Shown here one piece after another: positions 25,501-36,639 of a DNA stretch of 64,000 nt. Each line of letters opens with the position of its first letter. Within the stretch, counting starts at the first letter, position 1. This DNA comes from Lagopus muta. Taxonomy: Eukaryota; Chordata; Aves; Galliformes; Phasianidae. Below the pieces are notes generated by a model. That model had not been told where the DNA came from, did not search any database, and saw only the letters and a program-made list of their open reading frames with translations. A program made the translations under genes and the position numbers. The stretch lies in contig NC_064447.1 of assembly GCF_023343835.1 (NCBI RefSeq), forward strand, positions 15,191,501-15,255,500, in the 5' to 3' direction.

Positions 25501-27649
25501 TGCTGCTACCCAAGAGCTTGCGATAAAGGAAAAAGTAGTCCAAGAACCAGAGAAACATGCTGATGATGAAGAAATTCCACAACTGGTGCCTATGCAAATA
25601 AACGGCCTAGCTCAGCTAAAGGTAATTGTGAGTTTATTATTAAACACTCCAATTAAAACTAAATATTTTAAACCATGTAAATAATTTTTCACCATACTTT
25701 TTTAACATACTTCAAATGAACTATATTTTCTTAAAAAAATAACATGAAAGTGAGAGCTCAGTTAATGGGAGGGATGCTTTGTTTGGTTTTATTTCCTCCT
25801 GTAAAGAAAGCCAGTGTTTGTCTCTTTCTGTCTTTTCCTGAATAGCAGCCATTTTGCTTATCTAACAGGTCTGAAGTCAGAAGGAATATTAAAAATGATA
25901 GGAGCCTGATCCTTTAAAAAACTAAATAATTTATTTGATTAATTCAAAATTTCTTGTAAAAAAAATAATAATAATTTATTGTCACCTACCTCTAGTGAAG
26001 AACTTGAAAAACAAATAACACCTACTCTAGAGTAGTTATGTGCAACATTAATGATCACATAATATGCACTGAGAGCAGCTTGCAGTGAAACTGTACATAT
26101 TTACTGCTGTCGATATTGGAGGTAATGAGGACTGCATCGCTAACATACTTGCAAAACAGCCAAACTTGCATTACTTGTGCCTAAGAAATACCCAGTGGAA
26201 AGACAATGGATGAATAAAACTGTAAGGCTTCTAAATTCAACTCAGTTAAATTATATTTGTGATTGGAGCATAGCCTTAATAGGTATCTGTTCAGAGATGT
26301 CTGAACGGATGTCTGTGCTACTGTGATTATGTACAGCCCAACATAAAAATAAAAAAAAAAAATCTGTTTCCTTCAAGCTGCTGTCATGCAGCTGGCCTAC
26401 ATCAGTTCATGTGATGCAATTGCCAGAGCCCTGGGATGCTTACAGCTGAAGCTGAGTTGGATGAATTGTTGTGAAAGCAGCTCTCTTTCATGAGGGTCGT
26501 TTGGGAATATCTCTAGGGAATACTATGCCTGATCCACACACAAAGCACAGTCACTCGGTGATATGGCTGGATTTTGAATAAGAGCTGTGCCTATCAAATC
26601 TAAGCCCTGACATGCAGCAAGCTTACCGTGATTTCAGCTCTGCCAGCAGAGTACTGACTTAGTTAGCCAAGAGGGTGAACATCCTTGTATCTGTTCCATC
26701 CATTTGCTTTGTAACTATTTTTATATTTTATGGTTTTTTTTATAAACACAGATCTAATTCTGTGTTTTGCCTTCTACTTATGGCAAGGTATGTGAGTAAA
26801 TGGCTGCGGGGTGACCTCATTGCAGCCTTTCAGTACCTAAAGGGAGCCTACAAAGAGGAGGGGAATCAACTCTTTGAAAGCATCGATAACTGCAGGACAA
26901 GGGGAAATGGTTTTGAGGGAGGGAAGATTTCGGTTGCATGTCAGGGAGAGTGGTGAGGTGCTGGAACAGCTGCCCAGAGAGGTTGTGGATGCCCTGTCCC
27001 TGGAGGTGTTCAAGGCCATGTTGGATGGGGCCCTGGGCAGCCTGGTCTATTATTAAATGTGGAGGTTGGTTGCCCTGTATGTGGCAAGGAGGTTGGAGAT
27101 TCATGATCCTTGAGGTCCCTTCCAACCCTGGCCATTCTGTGATTCTGTAAATCATTTGGGCTAAGGAGTTGTGTAATTGATAGAAAGCATTTGTTCCTTA
27201 TAATGGCTCTTTTAAATCTCTTCAATAACAGTAAAAATGTTTGTTATTTGAAAACGTAATGTTGCTTGGTTGTTTGCTTTTTTTTTTTTTTTTCTCCCTG
27301 TATGTCTTAATTACAGAAAGAGGAACCAAGTCCAGAAAGAAGTGTCAATCTGGTCAATAAAACAAAAGCAACCCTTGGTAAGCGAAAGAAACAATTTCTT
27401 GCTCCAGAAACTTTGAAACAGAAAGTTACAGAAGAGCGGGCAGACTTGCAGATGTCACCAAAACAAAAAAAAACCATGCAGATCAGCACGGAAAAGGAAG
27501 AAATAAAACAGCTGGATAAGACTCCTAAAAAGCCTGAAGCAAAGTCTTTTGCTACACACAAAGCTGGCAAACTAGTACAGTCAGCCAAGAAATCTTCCAA
27601 AACACCCAAGCAAGCAGCCAAGAAAGTGTGCAGACCACAGTTGTCGTGA
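22197..27649 (+). CDS. RSL1D1: RSL1D1, ribosomal L1 domain-containing protein 1
   Basis: This is a nucleolar protein with a ribosomal L1-like fold; in mammals it is linked to rRNA processing, nucleolar retention of partners and senescence control. Nine exons: 22197-22232, 22304-22443, 22660-22798, 23392-23540, 23679-23780, 24353-24446, 24535-24663, 25418-25621 and 27317-27649 (TGA), giving 441 residues against about 490 in human. The start [12 protein letters not shown] lies in a GCC-ATG-G context. The L1 domain covers roughly residues 20-255 (blocks [48 protein letters not shown]). The tail is Lys-rich and low in complexity ([13 protein letters not shown]), followed by the conserved EIPQLVP block and a Lys/Pro-rich end ([10 protein letters not shown]) typical of the family. 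Intron 1 is only 71 bases. The donor after exon 4 is GTTGGT, a weak match. A CR1 copy occupies the last intron. Identity is secure. Confidence 0.96.
22233..22303 (+). repeat. RSL1D1: 71-base RSL1D1 intron 1 with GCTCGGCTCCGCTCC tandem repeat
   Basis: The whole intron is 71 bases. Its middle is a GC-rich imperfect tandem array of CTCCGCTCGG-type units (about 22246-22285), followed by a short pyrimidine/TTG stretch and CAG. Retention would add about 24 codons and then a stop at 22305-22307. Confidence 0.8.
23000..23067 (+). repeat. 36-base tandem duplication in RSL1D1 intron 3
   Basis: Two adjacent copies of a 36-base unit beginning AATTGTTAGATAAATGTT start at 23000 and 23036. They differ at a few positions, so this is a local duplication of moderate age. 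No function is apparent. Confidence 0.85.
26796..27148 (+). mobile_element. CR1 LINE, 3' fragment, in RSL1D1 last intron
   Basis: This is a sense-oriented CR1 tail about 170 bases upstream of the last RSL1D1 exon. It starts at the block encoding [20 protein letters not shown], contains TRGNGFE, and ends in the CR1 3' terminus (GGTCCCTTCCAACCCTGGCC, then GTGATTCTGT). Short frameshifting differences disrupt the frame. Confidence 0.92.
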
Positions 27650-27797
27650 ATGTTGCCTATCTACTGTAACGTTTTATGTAGTTGTTCAATGCTGTCTTTT
27701 CATGAATATAAAGTAACATGCCTTCTTAAGAAAAGCTGACCCTAGGAGCTTTTTCTCACTGGCTTAATGATTAATTTGTAGTTCTTTCTAATGGAAG

Positions 27798-27803
27798 AAT
27801 AAA
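27798..27803 (+). terminator. RSL1D1: RSL1D1 poly(A) signal AATAAA
   Basis: A canonical hexamer lies about 150 bases after the RSL1D1 TGA, followed by T-rich sequence. This is a short 3' UTR, as expected for the gene. Confidence 0.65.
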
Positions 27804-29204
27804 CACATTATTTTAATTAGCTGTATTTGTTACCTTACATCTTTTCCATCTTTAAAAAAAAAAAAAAATGCAGCTGTATCTTTCAATTTAAATCTTTTGG
27901 TTTCTAAAGCTTGTTGCATTTGAGCAACATTATTTTGGAAGGATGTCGAGCTGTATGCTTAAGTTCAGCTGCAGAACAGCTCAAAGTTATATTTTTGTTC
28001 TTACTGCACAGCCACAGTTTATGAGCTTTTTCCTCCCACCTGACTTCCACATTCTCTGTATGTTTTAGAGTTCATGCACAGGGATTTCCTTCTTCACTAA
28101 ACTTCACGTTCATGTAGCAGATGTCAGTGCTTGTGACTTTCGTTAATATGGTCTTACCTGTTTAAACTACAAACATGAATTTCTTAAAATACTGTATCTT
28201 CTTTAAACCTTCTGGCTTGTCTCTCTTTACTATTTCCTACCAGTTTACAATCTTTCTTAGAATTCCTATATTCTGTTCAAGTGTTCTGTTCTACTTGGGT
28301 TTCTTCTATGCTGTTCTTCACATTTAAGAAGACAAACCTGTTTCTTTTCCCTAAACTTCATACAACAAGGATGTACTTGACTTGAAAGATCATCTTTGTT
28401 GTCACCACTGTATTTCCTTGCATTGCTTATATTCACTTTTCAAAGCTTAAAATCACTGAGGTAATTTCTAATATATTTGTGCATCAAGGGGAACAGAACT
28501 CTGGTCAATTTTAAGTTTCTAGACAGCACAGTAGTGAAGTAATGGTAAACTGATTTGTTTCAATTTTTTCCATTTAAAATATGTTTTGGGCGTTATCTGT
28601 ATATCTATAAAATATATTGCAAGGGCATTTGCATTTATTGTTTCTATAACTATATATATGGTAGACTTCAGTTCTTAGTCTTTTCGTTTCACCTTGTGGC
28701 TACTTGCTAGCTGTTAAATGGAGTATTAACTTTGCTTCGAGGACGTTAGACTGAAATTGAACCCCTGTTTAGGGAAATGCATTCTGTATCAGACTGCTAT
28801 CTGTTGGTTGGGACAAAAAATAGTGTTCTTATATATATAATTGTAGTTCCTTCTTTAATCAACTGTTCTGTTAAGAATCTGTTAGGAAAACTTTTTTTTT
28901 TTTTTTTCCAGGGAAAATGGCAAAAATAACAAATACTTATTCATTGAAAGTTCTAGACTTCAATAATCAATTACATTGTTAAAAATATATGAAATTTGAA
29001 GAGCAGAGAGTATACTCAGTTTGTTCTTTGTAGTACAAATTTTTGTATACATTTTTCACTTTCTAAAAGGAATTAAAGCTGGTGTAGTGGTAGCAGTGTA
29101 TTGTTGCTTGTTAACAGGTACATGCTTTCACCTAAGACAGAGACTTAGGTACACTTTTTAGAACTCATTCACTATAAATGTATATATTTCTGTAGTACTG
29201 TTGT

Positions 29205-29600
29205 ATGGGAACTACTGAGTCACGGCCTGAACCTCTGATTGATCACCTGAGGTGAGCCATGAGTCAGCCAGAGGAGCACAGGTGAATGCAATTCACCTGT
29301 GCTGCCGGAAGGGGTGGAGCCAGGCTACCAGTGGGGAAGGATCTCACCAGATTCCTCCTGGTGTTTTGTGGTGAGCCCAGCATAAGGGTAAGCCTTTCAT
29401 TTATTCTCTCTTGTTATCATAGTCCACTTCGCCTAACTCTCTTGTTTATTTTGTGATTGTAACATCTTGATATCCATTGATTATACAACTGTAGTAACTC
29501 TATTACATTTTTTGTCTCATTTACTTTGGATTGTACTTCAATATGGTGTATTTTGTTTGATGTTGCAAGAAATAACAACTGAGGCCTAGTAAACAGTAAC
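29205..29600 (+). repeat. Unclassified dispersed repeat (copy A) with palindromes
   Basis: This block shares order and sequence with a second block at about 59688-59990: CTGAGTCAnGGCnTGAA, then an AGGTG-nATGCAA palindromic part, GGAAGGGGTGGAGCCAGG-like sequence and a GGTAAGC end. It holds a perfect 29-base hairpin (13-base arms at 29275-29287 and 29291-29303, loop GCA) and a second 13-base palindrome, TCACCTGAGGTGA, at 29243-29255. It may be part of an LTR or a non-autonomous element; the family is not identified and the right border is uncertain. Confidence 0.5.
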
Positions 29601-30439
29601 TAGTTTAATCTTTTTTTTCCTTTTGATTTCAGCTTGTCTTTCTACGGGTACCTTTTATTGAATACTGTTGGTAACACAGGCAATGATAAGTGAACAAACT
29701 GCTATGATTGAAACAGAGAGTCTGGTCTTACTACAGTAAGCCAATTGCAGTCTTCATCACTGTTATCCTCAGTGGCATCATTGCAACAAAGATGTAGAAG
29801 CTTCTCATGCTCTTAAGTGTGTGTCTTTCCCCTGGTCTGGTATTTGTGCTTACTAGTGGCTGCACACTATTAAGCAAGTGTTAGAAAAGCCTCCTGGGAG
29901 CATGTGCAGGAAAGCCTACACTTGCATGCAGTTATTGTGCTGTAGTGTTAGAAGGTGGAAAGATGTGTACCAGATCCTTCACTCTCACTAGGTGACCTAC
30001 AACACAGCGTTGCACCTTTTACAAACCAGTTTCATCTCTGTACTTGCATTCACTACTTGTTGCCTGCTTGTTACTCTGAAGCTATGTTCTGACTGCTCCT
30101 TCTAAGCCAATCTCCTCAAATGTGCACTCTATGTGGCTTTGTCACATTTTATAACTGTTGTGAATATCCTATCCCCTATAGGCTGCTAAATCACTCACAC
30201 AGGGCTGTCTGGAATGGTACAGCTACCTCCCAACAGCCTCCTTTGGGGCATGTCCATTCTGGGTAGAGGTGCTGGCACGTTTGGCTAACCAAGGCAAAAC
30301 CCTTCACATCGGGTCGCATCTTGGTGCTGCCCATGCTCACCTGCACCAGGAAACGACAGCAATCAGGAAAGGTTCAACTCCAAGACGCTTACAGCTGCTA
30401 CCGACCATCTTCTCCAATGCCTGCACCAGCTATTCTGCC

Positions 30440-31240
30440 ATTAAACGAAGCGATGCTCGGGAGACCTCGCAACGGAGGTCCTTGGCAGGTGAGGGGCAGC
30501 GGCCTGAACGGGCGGAAGCCCGATTTAGGCAAAGGGCCTCCGCGAACGTGGGGCCAGCACTGTGCTGAGCGGTCAGTACCGGGGAGAAACGCCCGGCGTC
30601 TGCAGCGCCCTCGCCTCAGCGGCGGCGGGGCGCGACGCAGGCGGTTCAGGGAGGGGCGTGGCCCCGCGAACACAGGTGAGGCCGGAGGGGGCGCGGCCTC
30701 GGCTTCCCCTTCAGGTGCGAGCGGCTCGAGGCGGCGGCGCCGTCGCTCTTCCACCATGGCAGCCCCCGGAGGTCTGGGCCGCTGCGTGGCCGCCTTCTGG
30801 CTGGCGCTGGCCTTCGACGCGGTGGGTTTGGCGGTGCTGCTGGCCGGGGTGTTCGCCGACGTGTTCTTCGCCGACTTACTAATCTACGCGGGCGGTATCG
30901 GCATCTTCCTCAGCCTCATCTGGTGGGTGTTCTGGTACGCGGGCAACCTAGAGGTGTCGCCAGAGGAGCTGCGCGACGACGTGGGGCTGGCACCGCCCAA
31001 GGGCCGTGGGGATAGCGTACTGCGGGGTTTGGTGCACAGCTTCAGCCTCCGCTTCTCTTCAGTTCTCGGCACCGCGTCTCCTTCCCGCCGCGCCGCCGAC
31101 CTGGAGCTGCAGCGCCCCCGCGGCCCGCCGCGCCGCCCCGCCGACGGCAACAGGTGGGGGGGGGGGGGGGGGGGGGGCGGTGCGGGAGGCCGGGCCGGGG
31201 CGTGTCCTGCTTGGGGCGGGCACGGCCGGAGAGAGCCGTG
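30440..31240 (+). promoter_or_regulatory. CpG island over the TMEM238-like gene
   Basis: A dense CpG block begins about 300 bases upstream of the start codon and covers the whole gene. No TATA box was seen. The island explains the many long shadow open frames on both strands here. Confidence 0.7.
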
Positions 31241-31313
31241 CAATAAAGCTGGCTTGGGTGGAAATCGGTCATTTGTGTCTGGGGACGCAGGAAATCTTCT
31301 CGCCTCATGCTAA
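30756..31313 (+). CDS. TMEM238-like two-pass membrane protein
   Basis: The ATG at 30756 has a near-ideal CCACC-ATG-G context. The product starts [20 protein letters not shown] and has two hydrophobic helices at about residues 11-33 and 41-62, joined by [15 protein letters not shown], then [13 protein letters not shown]. This matches the TMEM238/TMEM238L family core (GLGRC, then G-F-A, DLLIY-G, WY-GN-E). Function is unknown in the family. After about residue 130 the reading meets a 22-G tract (31156-31177), and the frame as assembled runs past the poly(A) signal at 31242 to a stop at 31311, so the true C-terminus is uncertain. One extra G would end the protein at a TAA within AATAAA (about 163 residues, near the length of human TMEM238). 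The alternative is splicing at the AACAG/GTGGGG donor after 31153. The frame is also open upstream to 30321, but that part has no family match. Which paralogue it is cannot be settled here. Confidence 0.75.
   Translation: MAAPGGLGRCVAAFWLALAFDAVGLAVLLAGVFADVFFADLLIYAGGIGIFLSLIWWVFWYAGNLEVSPEELRDDVGLAPPKGRGDSVLRGLVHSFSLRFSSVLGTASPSRRAADLELQRPRGPPRRPADGNRWGGGGGGGGAGGRAGACPAWGGHGRREPCNKAGLGGNRSFVSGDAGNLLASC
31156..31177 (+). repeat. 22-base G tract at the 3' end of the TMEM238-like frame
   Basis: An uninterrupted run of 22 G directly follows a possible splice donor (AG/GT) and is able to form a quadruplex. Runs like this are prone to length error in assemblies and to polymorphism. Confidence 0.9.
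31242..31247 (+). terminator. Poly(A) signal of the TMEM238-like gene
   Basis: A canonical AATAAA is followed by GT-rich sequence (GCTTGGGTGG, then GTCATTTGTGTCTGGGG), a textbook cleavage context. It lies about 90 bases beyond the last family-like coding sequence. Confidence 0.7.
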
Positions 31314-31445
31314 ACTTATGGAAAGTAACAATAATGAAAACTTGTTATGCCAATCTCCATTGGTCCGTTAGGGAAAAAAAAAAAAAAAGGAAAAGTTGAT
31401 TCTAGCAATAAGAGAAATTGAAAAAGTGTCCTGAAATTGCTTATG

Positions 31446-31560
31446 CACAGAATCAAAGAATTGTAGGGGTTGGAAGGGACCTCTAGAGATCATTGAGTCC
31501 AACTCCCCTGCAAAGCAGGCTCCCTACAGCAGGCTAAGATGTCTCAAAATCAAACAGACC
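31446..31560 (-). mobile_element. CR1 LINE 3' tail, antisense
   Basis: It begins with AGAATCAAAGAATTGTAGG, GGTTGGAAGGGACC and GTCCAACTCCC, the reverse complement of a CR1 3' end. It stops at about 31560, where sense-oriented CR1 ORF2 sequence begins. Confidence 0.75.
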
Positions 31561-32096
31561 GGCACAAAGGACATCCGTGAGCCTATAGGTCCCTCTGAGA
31601 TGCATCACAGAGTCTTGAGGGAATTGGCTGATGTAGTTGCCAAGCCGTTCTCAGTGATATTTGAGAAGCTGTAACAATCAGGTGAAGACCCTGATGACTG
31701 GAAAAAAGGCAGTGTCACACCTGTTTTTAAAAAGGGTAAAAAGAATAACCCTGGGAACTACTGACCTGTCAGTCTCATCTCTGTGCTAGGAAAGATCATG
31801 GAGCAGATCCTATGCTGTGGTGATAGAACGGGGGGAAATGGCTTGAAGCTTAAAGATGGTAGATTTATGTTGGCTGTAAGGAAAAAGACTTTTTTTCTTA
31901 CAGGAAAGTAGGATGGTGAGGCACTGGAACAGGTTGTCCAGTGTTGTGGTTGATGCCCCAGACTTTCAAGGTGAGGGTGGATCAGTGGGTGGGCAACTTG
32001 ATCAAACTGCGCATTGCAGCTTGAGCCTTGTTCATTGCAGGGGAGTTGGATGAGATGACCCTTAAAGGTCCCTTTCCAACTCTAAGGATTCTATAA
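31560..32096 (+). mobile_element. CR1 LINE, internally deleted, sense
   Basis: The first half encodes a reverse-transcriptase entry block (DPDDWKKGSVTPVFKKGKK, then NPGNY, PVSLISVLGKIMEQI). At about 31815 it jumps to the CR1 C-terminal and 3' region (GATAGAACGGGGGGAAATGG), ending CCCTTTCCAACTCTAAGG-ATTCTATAAA. Roughly 1 kb of the RT coding region is missing between the two halves. Confidence 0.8.
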
Positions 32097-33454
32097 AGTA
32101 AATCTGCATTCATGCGTGAGCATGAAGAATTTGGCATGTTGACCTTGGAAGATCTGTCATATGGCAGGGTACCAAGGCTGCAGTCTTGAACCGATCCTGA
32201 CTGCTGCTGAACTGCTGACAACAACTTGAAATGCGAGGTAACAAATAACCATAAAGCACTAGCACCCACTAGAACTCCTGTGAGGAAGGAAGCTCATGTT
32301 CTACCAACACAAAATACTCCTTTTATTGTGAACAGAAAAAAACATTGAAATGCCAGCTGGTGTGCATCTTGGAGGCAGAGTTGCAACAGATAGTTCAAAA
32401 CTCATAAAGAATTCATAGCTTAGCTACTTGTCACTGTGAACCTCAATCATCTGAAGAATATGGCTACTATTGAGTCTGCAGAAGCAATGTCAGAATCCAG
32501 CTTCAAGCATCATTTGAAGAATCACTGAAGCCTTGAAAACATTCCTGGTCTGTTTGTACGCATATCACATTTACTTAAGAATGAAAGTATGGAGGGGAAA
32601 GAAGTCAAATTGCTATACTTAATATACTGGCCATTACAAAAGCTTCCTGATTAATTAACTTGGAATTACATGTATAAAGAAGTCTGGACGTTAAGGGGAA
32701 GTGCAGTGAATTGCTGTTGCTTGAGTAAGGAAGCTTGTTCTTTATAGAAACTCATTTAAGCATTTTTTGTCACTTGGTTCTTGTGATTATTAGGTTTGCT
32801 GTGTTGTTTTGTTTTTTTTCTTGTTCAAGGTAAGCAAAATATGCTGTTTCTAAAAGATATGTAGTAGAAATGGGTGAGAAATCTCAAGGTATGAAGTGAG
32901 TTATATTGAATAATGAGTAGGGTTCTTGAGTCTGAAAGGAGAAGCAGAGAATAAAATATACAAGTCCATCTGCACAGTCATAAATGGTACCAAAATGTGC
33001 ATAAGGAACAATTATTTATTACCCCTCCAATTACAAAGAATGTATCAAAGAGTTGTTGCATGTTTGACATAGTGTAAAGTAACAGATAAAAATTTACAAA
33101 CTCAAAAAGCTGCAAGGAGAACAGAAGTGACATGAAGATGTTATGTTCCATCTGGACAAAACCTGGGGCAGTAATTGGAATTTGAGATAATATCTTGAGG
33201 AGATAATGTTTGCATTCTATGATCTTATGCTTTTAATATCCGTACTTGGTCACTGTTGGAGATGAGCTGTTGATATTTTTTGTTTGTTTTTGTTTTTGTT
33301 TTTTTATTTTGTATTTTTTCATGTGTGGGATCCAACTGGCTGTTAAACATGCAGAAAAGTACTTTTAAGACTGATTTCAAGGTATGATTTAGAGTTTTAT
33401 ATGGCTGTTTTAAGACTACTTTGGAGTAACCATTTCTTAATGTATTATTTTCAG

Positions 33455-33549
33455 GATCTGCTGAAGACAAGCCTGTTGAAGTTATTGCCTCTAAAAGAGG
33501 TGAAACTGCTACAATTCATGGAAGGAGAAATCTATATTCCATGCAGTAA
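33455..33549 (+). other. Exon-like block with an open 31-codon end
   Basis: A good acceptor (TTATTTTCAG) is followed by an open frame in phase 1 reading SAEDKPVEVIASKRGETATI, HGRRNLYSMQ and a TAA. It is polar and ordinary in composition, unlike the AT-rich surroundings. No family was recognised. Joined to the possible TMEM238-like donor at 31153 it would be read in a different phase and stop after three codons. It may be a terminal exon of an unmapped transcript or chance. Confidence 0.2.
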
Positions 33550-36500
33550 CATTCTTTCATATGGAATAATTTCTGCAATCACAGTGGACTTTATATGAAG
33601 TGGATGCATAGACCTATATCTCTGCCAAATGCACCTATTTCAGCGTTGGATTGGATCACATCTGGTTGTTATTTGTTTTTTTGTTTGTTTGTTTCATCAT
33701 TTCAAAACTTAAAATTGACTTTCCAAGAAGCGAGAACTAAAAAGGAAACCAACCCAATCCACAGAAGAAATAACTGCAGCATGTTATACATAATTACCTT
33801 TCATAATGACCCAGGAATGTTTGGATAAAAAGCTCTTGCACAGTGAAAAGCTTTTGCACTGTTTTTCTAAGGTCTGGAAGTTAAACTCACTGTGAATTTT
33901 ATATGATGTCAGTGCAATACTTTTATTTGTAAGGGTGCTTTTAAAATACCTGTGTAAAACTACTGGTGCAGTTATGAATGCAGAAGTTGTTAATAGTGTA
34001 AATACAAGATTTACAGTGACTCCTATGAAGTTTCATCATTATTTGGGAATAGCTTGGAATTTGAGGTTTTATAAGTACGCAAGTAAAAATAGTGATGTTG
34101 GCATTCCAATTCTTTCTTCATAGTTACATGTAATGTAATATGATAAGAGGAGGCTTTTGAATTCAGTTATGATACAATAACTTTTTCTAACGCTGAAGCA
34201 TTAAAAGAACTGTAGACTAAAAAGCACTCTGATGCTTTACAAAATTCTACCAAATTTATATGTAGATGCAATTGAAATTAGAAGAAGCCTGTATAAAAGA
34301 TTAATATTAAAGTTAATGATACCTAAAACTCATGTATGTGATAAATTTTTGTGTTCCTCTGTTTCTTCAGTAACACAAAGAGTTTGAGACCACCATTGGC
34401 ACTTATGGTAGGCCTTGCGCTTTTAATGCATGATTGTTTTTATGCTGTACCTTACTGAATACAAGAGGTGGATTTAACAAGAGTTTTTACTCAGAATACT
34501 GTGGCTGCATTTCCTCGTGAGCCCATTAAATATCTTTAAATGCTCTCTTGAAAATTACTGGACTAACTTCTACATGCATTCTATTTCTTTAAATATTTTC
34601 CAAATGCTCTCAGTCTTTTGTAAGACTGACACATAGACACTAGATGTGGGAATCTATAATTTCTTTACTAAAAGCAGATGTTAGGAGTTAGAGCTGTATC
34701 CTCCTTTTAGAGAACTGCAGTGTGACACCACTATTTTTATTACAGTGGTCTGATTAAAAAACAAACAAAACCCACCTCCCTAAAACCTACATGTTATGAT
34801 TTCAATGTCTTTTCCAAGGCAATTTTTCATTTCTCTGTGCTGAAAAGTTATTTTTCCTGACTTACCTGTAGCTTCAATTGTTAAACTAAGTTTTGAGACG
34901 TAAAATGTCTAGTGAGTAGAGTAGCAGTTATAAATTAACCCAAAATTTGTGCAGCCATTTGTGTACTAGCTCTGATGACAGTTTTCTCTAATGTAGTGTT
35001 GCAGTTATAAATATCAAAGGAAACTGAGTAGGGCTTTAAATTTACTGCACGTTACGATTGATCTTCTATCCAGTATCAGATACTTAGTGATTGTGATGGA
35101 TGGTTGTTAGAATGTCATTTGGCTGCAGAGGGTGTTGCTCTAATTATATGAGATTCAAATGTTTACAATTATTAATAGTATGTACAATTTAATTTTAAAT
35201 ATAGGAGCTGGCACATAAAAAAAAATAAAAATTATGTGTTCTTCATAGAGGAGTACCATGATGTTACTAATGATGTATATCTAAACAAGGAGGTAAAAAG
35301 TACTTGCTGTGGAGCAGTGGCATTATAAGCTATGATTTGAGTTTGTTGGGATTTTTTTGTTTGTTTGTTTTTATTTTTTAATATCAAATAGTTACTCTGT
35401 CATGCAGCCTATTGTTTGCATTCTGCATAACAAAGATTAATACTAAATAGAAGCTGGCAACTTGATTGTTAGCAGTTAAACATTAACAGATGTTTAGTGT
35501 TATCTTAATTTCCTGGTGTCCTTGTCAGTTGTAGCTCAATGCAGCACAAAGTCCATGCAAGGAACATTTACACTGTTGATTGCAAAGAACTTGCACACAC
35601 ATAGGAGTGTGTGTAATTGCATGCTTTACACAGCTTTATGTCTAGATTCCCTCAGACCTAAAGGCCAGTCTCTGGCTGTTCAAATACAGCCAAGGTTTCC
35701 TGTAACTAAGTTTCAGCTTCTTGTTGCTTATACACCAGTCTTTTGTAGCTGGCTAAGCCTTAATGCTAGCTTAAAAGAATACTTCCTGATGTGACTACTA
35801 AAGGATCATGTAACCCTCTAATGTATGAGCACACAGCAGGGTTAAATGCTTGCTGTTAGGCTCTTTAGATATGTGCTATATGCATGGCTTATTTTCCTTC
35901 AATAGGAACATCTTATCCATGGAGAAACTAAATGAAAGTTACTAACGAATTTTCTAACAATCTCTGATGGGACTGATGGGTTTTCTAGGGAGGAAAATTG
36001 TTGAGGATGAGCTACTTGTTACAGAGGTGGCCAACCCAGAGGATCAGCGGATGCTACAGCTGGAGAAGGGCTGAGATTAGTCATTTTGTTGCTGTAGCTA
36101 GTCTGTGTGAGCTACGGAACAGTGAAGTGTTTGGCTGAATTGATGAAGGTTGAGAGCACTCTGAACATTATAAACTATAAAGGAATATATGTATTTTCAT
36201 TTGTACTTTTCCAGGGTGTTCTGTGAAAGTTAATCAACGTTTTCATCTTTTTTAGTTCCTTTTGAATTATGGGTATATCCTTCAACTGAATATGTTTGAG
36301 AGCATTGAGGAATGGGACTCCATCTATGCATGCAGTACTTAGTGGTGGGAGAGGAGAAGCTGTTCCTGCACTGAGACAGGAATGTCGATGGGGTGTTTTG
36401 TTGAGCGTGTTTGGAGAACGATGGCAAAGATGAAAAGTTTCTGGAAGATGCAACCATCTCTTGGTCCTATCAGGTGCCTGCTAGCTTCCCAGGATCAAAT

Positions 36501-36639
36501 TCTGTTCTGTTCAGATGGCATTCAGCTCTTCTTCAGCGTGACTCCATTGTTAGGATCGTCAGGGTTCCACTGCATTTGTTTGCTTGTTTCCCCCTCTCAG
36601 TAAAATGACTGCTCCAGAGTGACACTGCGCTCAAATCTG

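Larger units (their letters stand above)
27650..30755 (+). other. RSL1D1 3' UTR and intergenic DNA before the TMEM238-like gene
   Basis: AT-rich intergenic DNA holds the RSL1D1 3' end, an unclassified repeat at about 29205-29600, and from about 30440 the CpG island of the next gene. No coding exon is recognised. An open frame runs from 30321 into the next gene but is GC-biased 5' sequence with no family match. Confidence 0.6.

Noticed and set aside
30321-30755. 145-codon in-frame extension upstream of the TMEM238-like start
   Set aside because: The family begins at or near GLGRC, the ATG at 30756 has an excellent context, and the upstream part is CpG-island sequence without homology.
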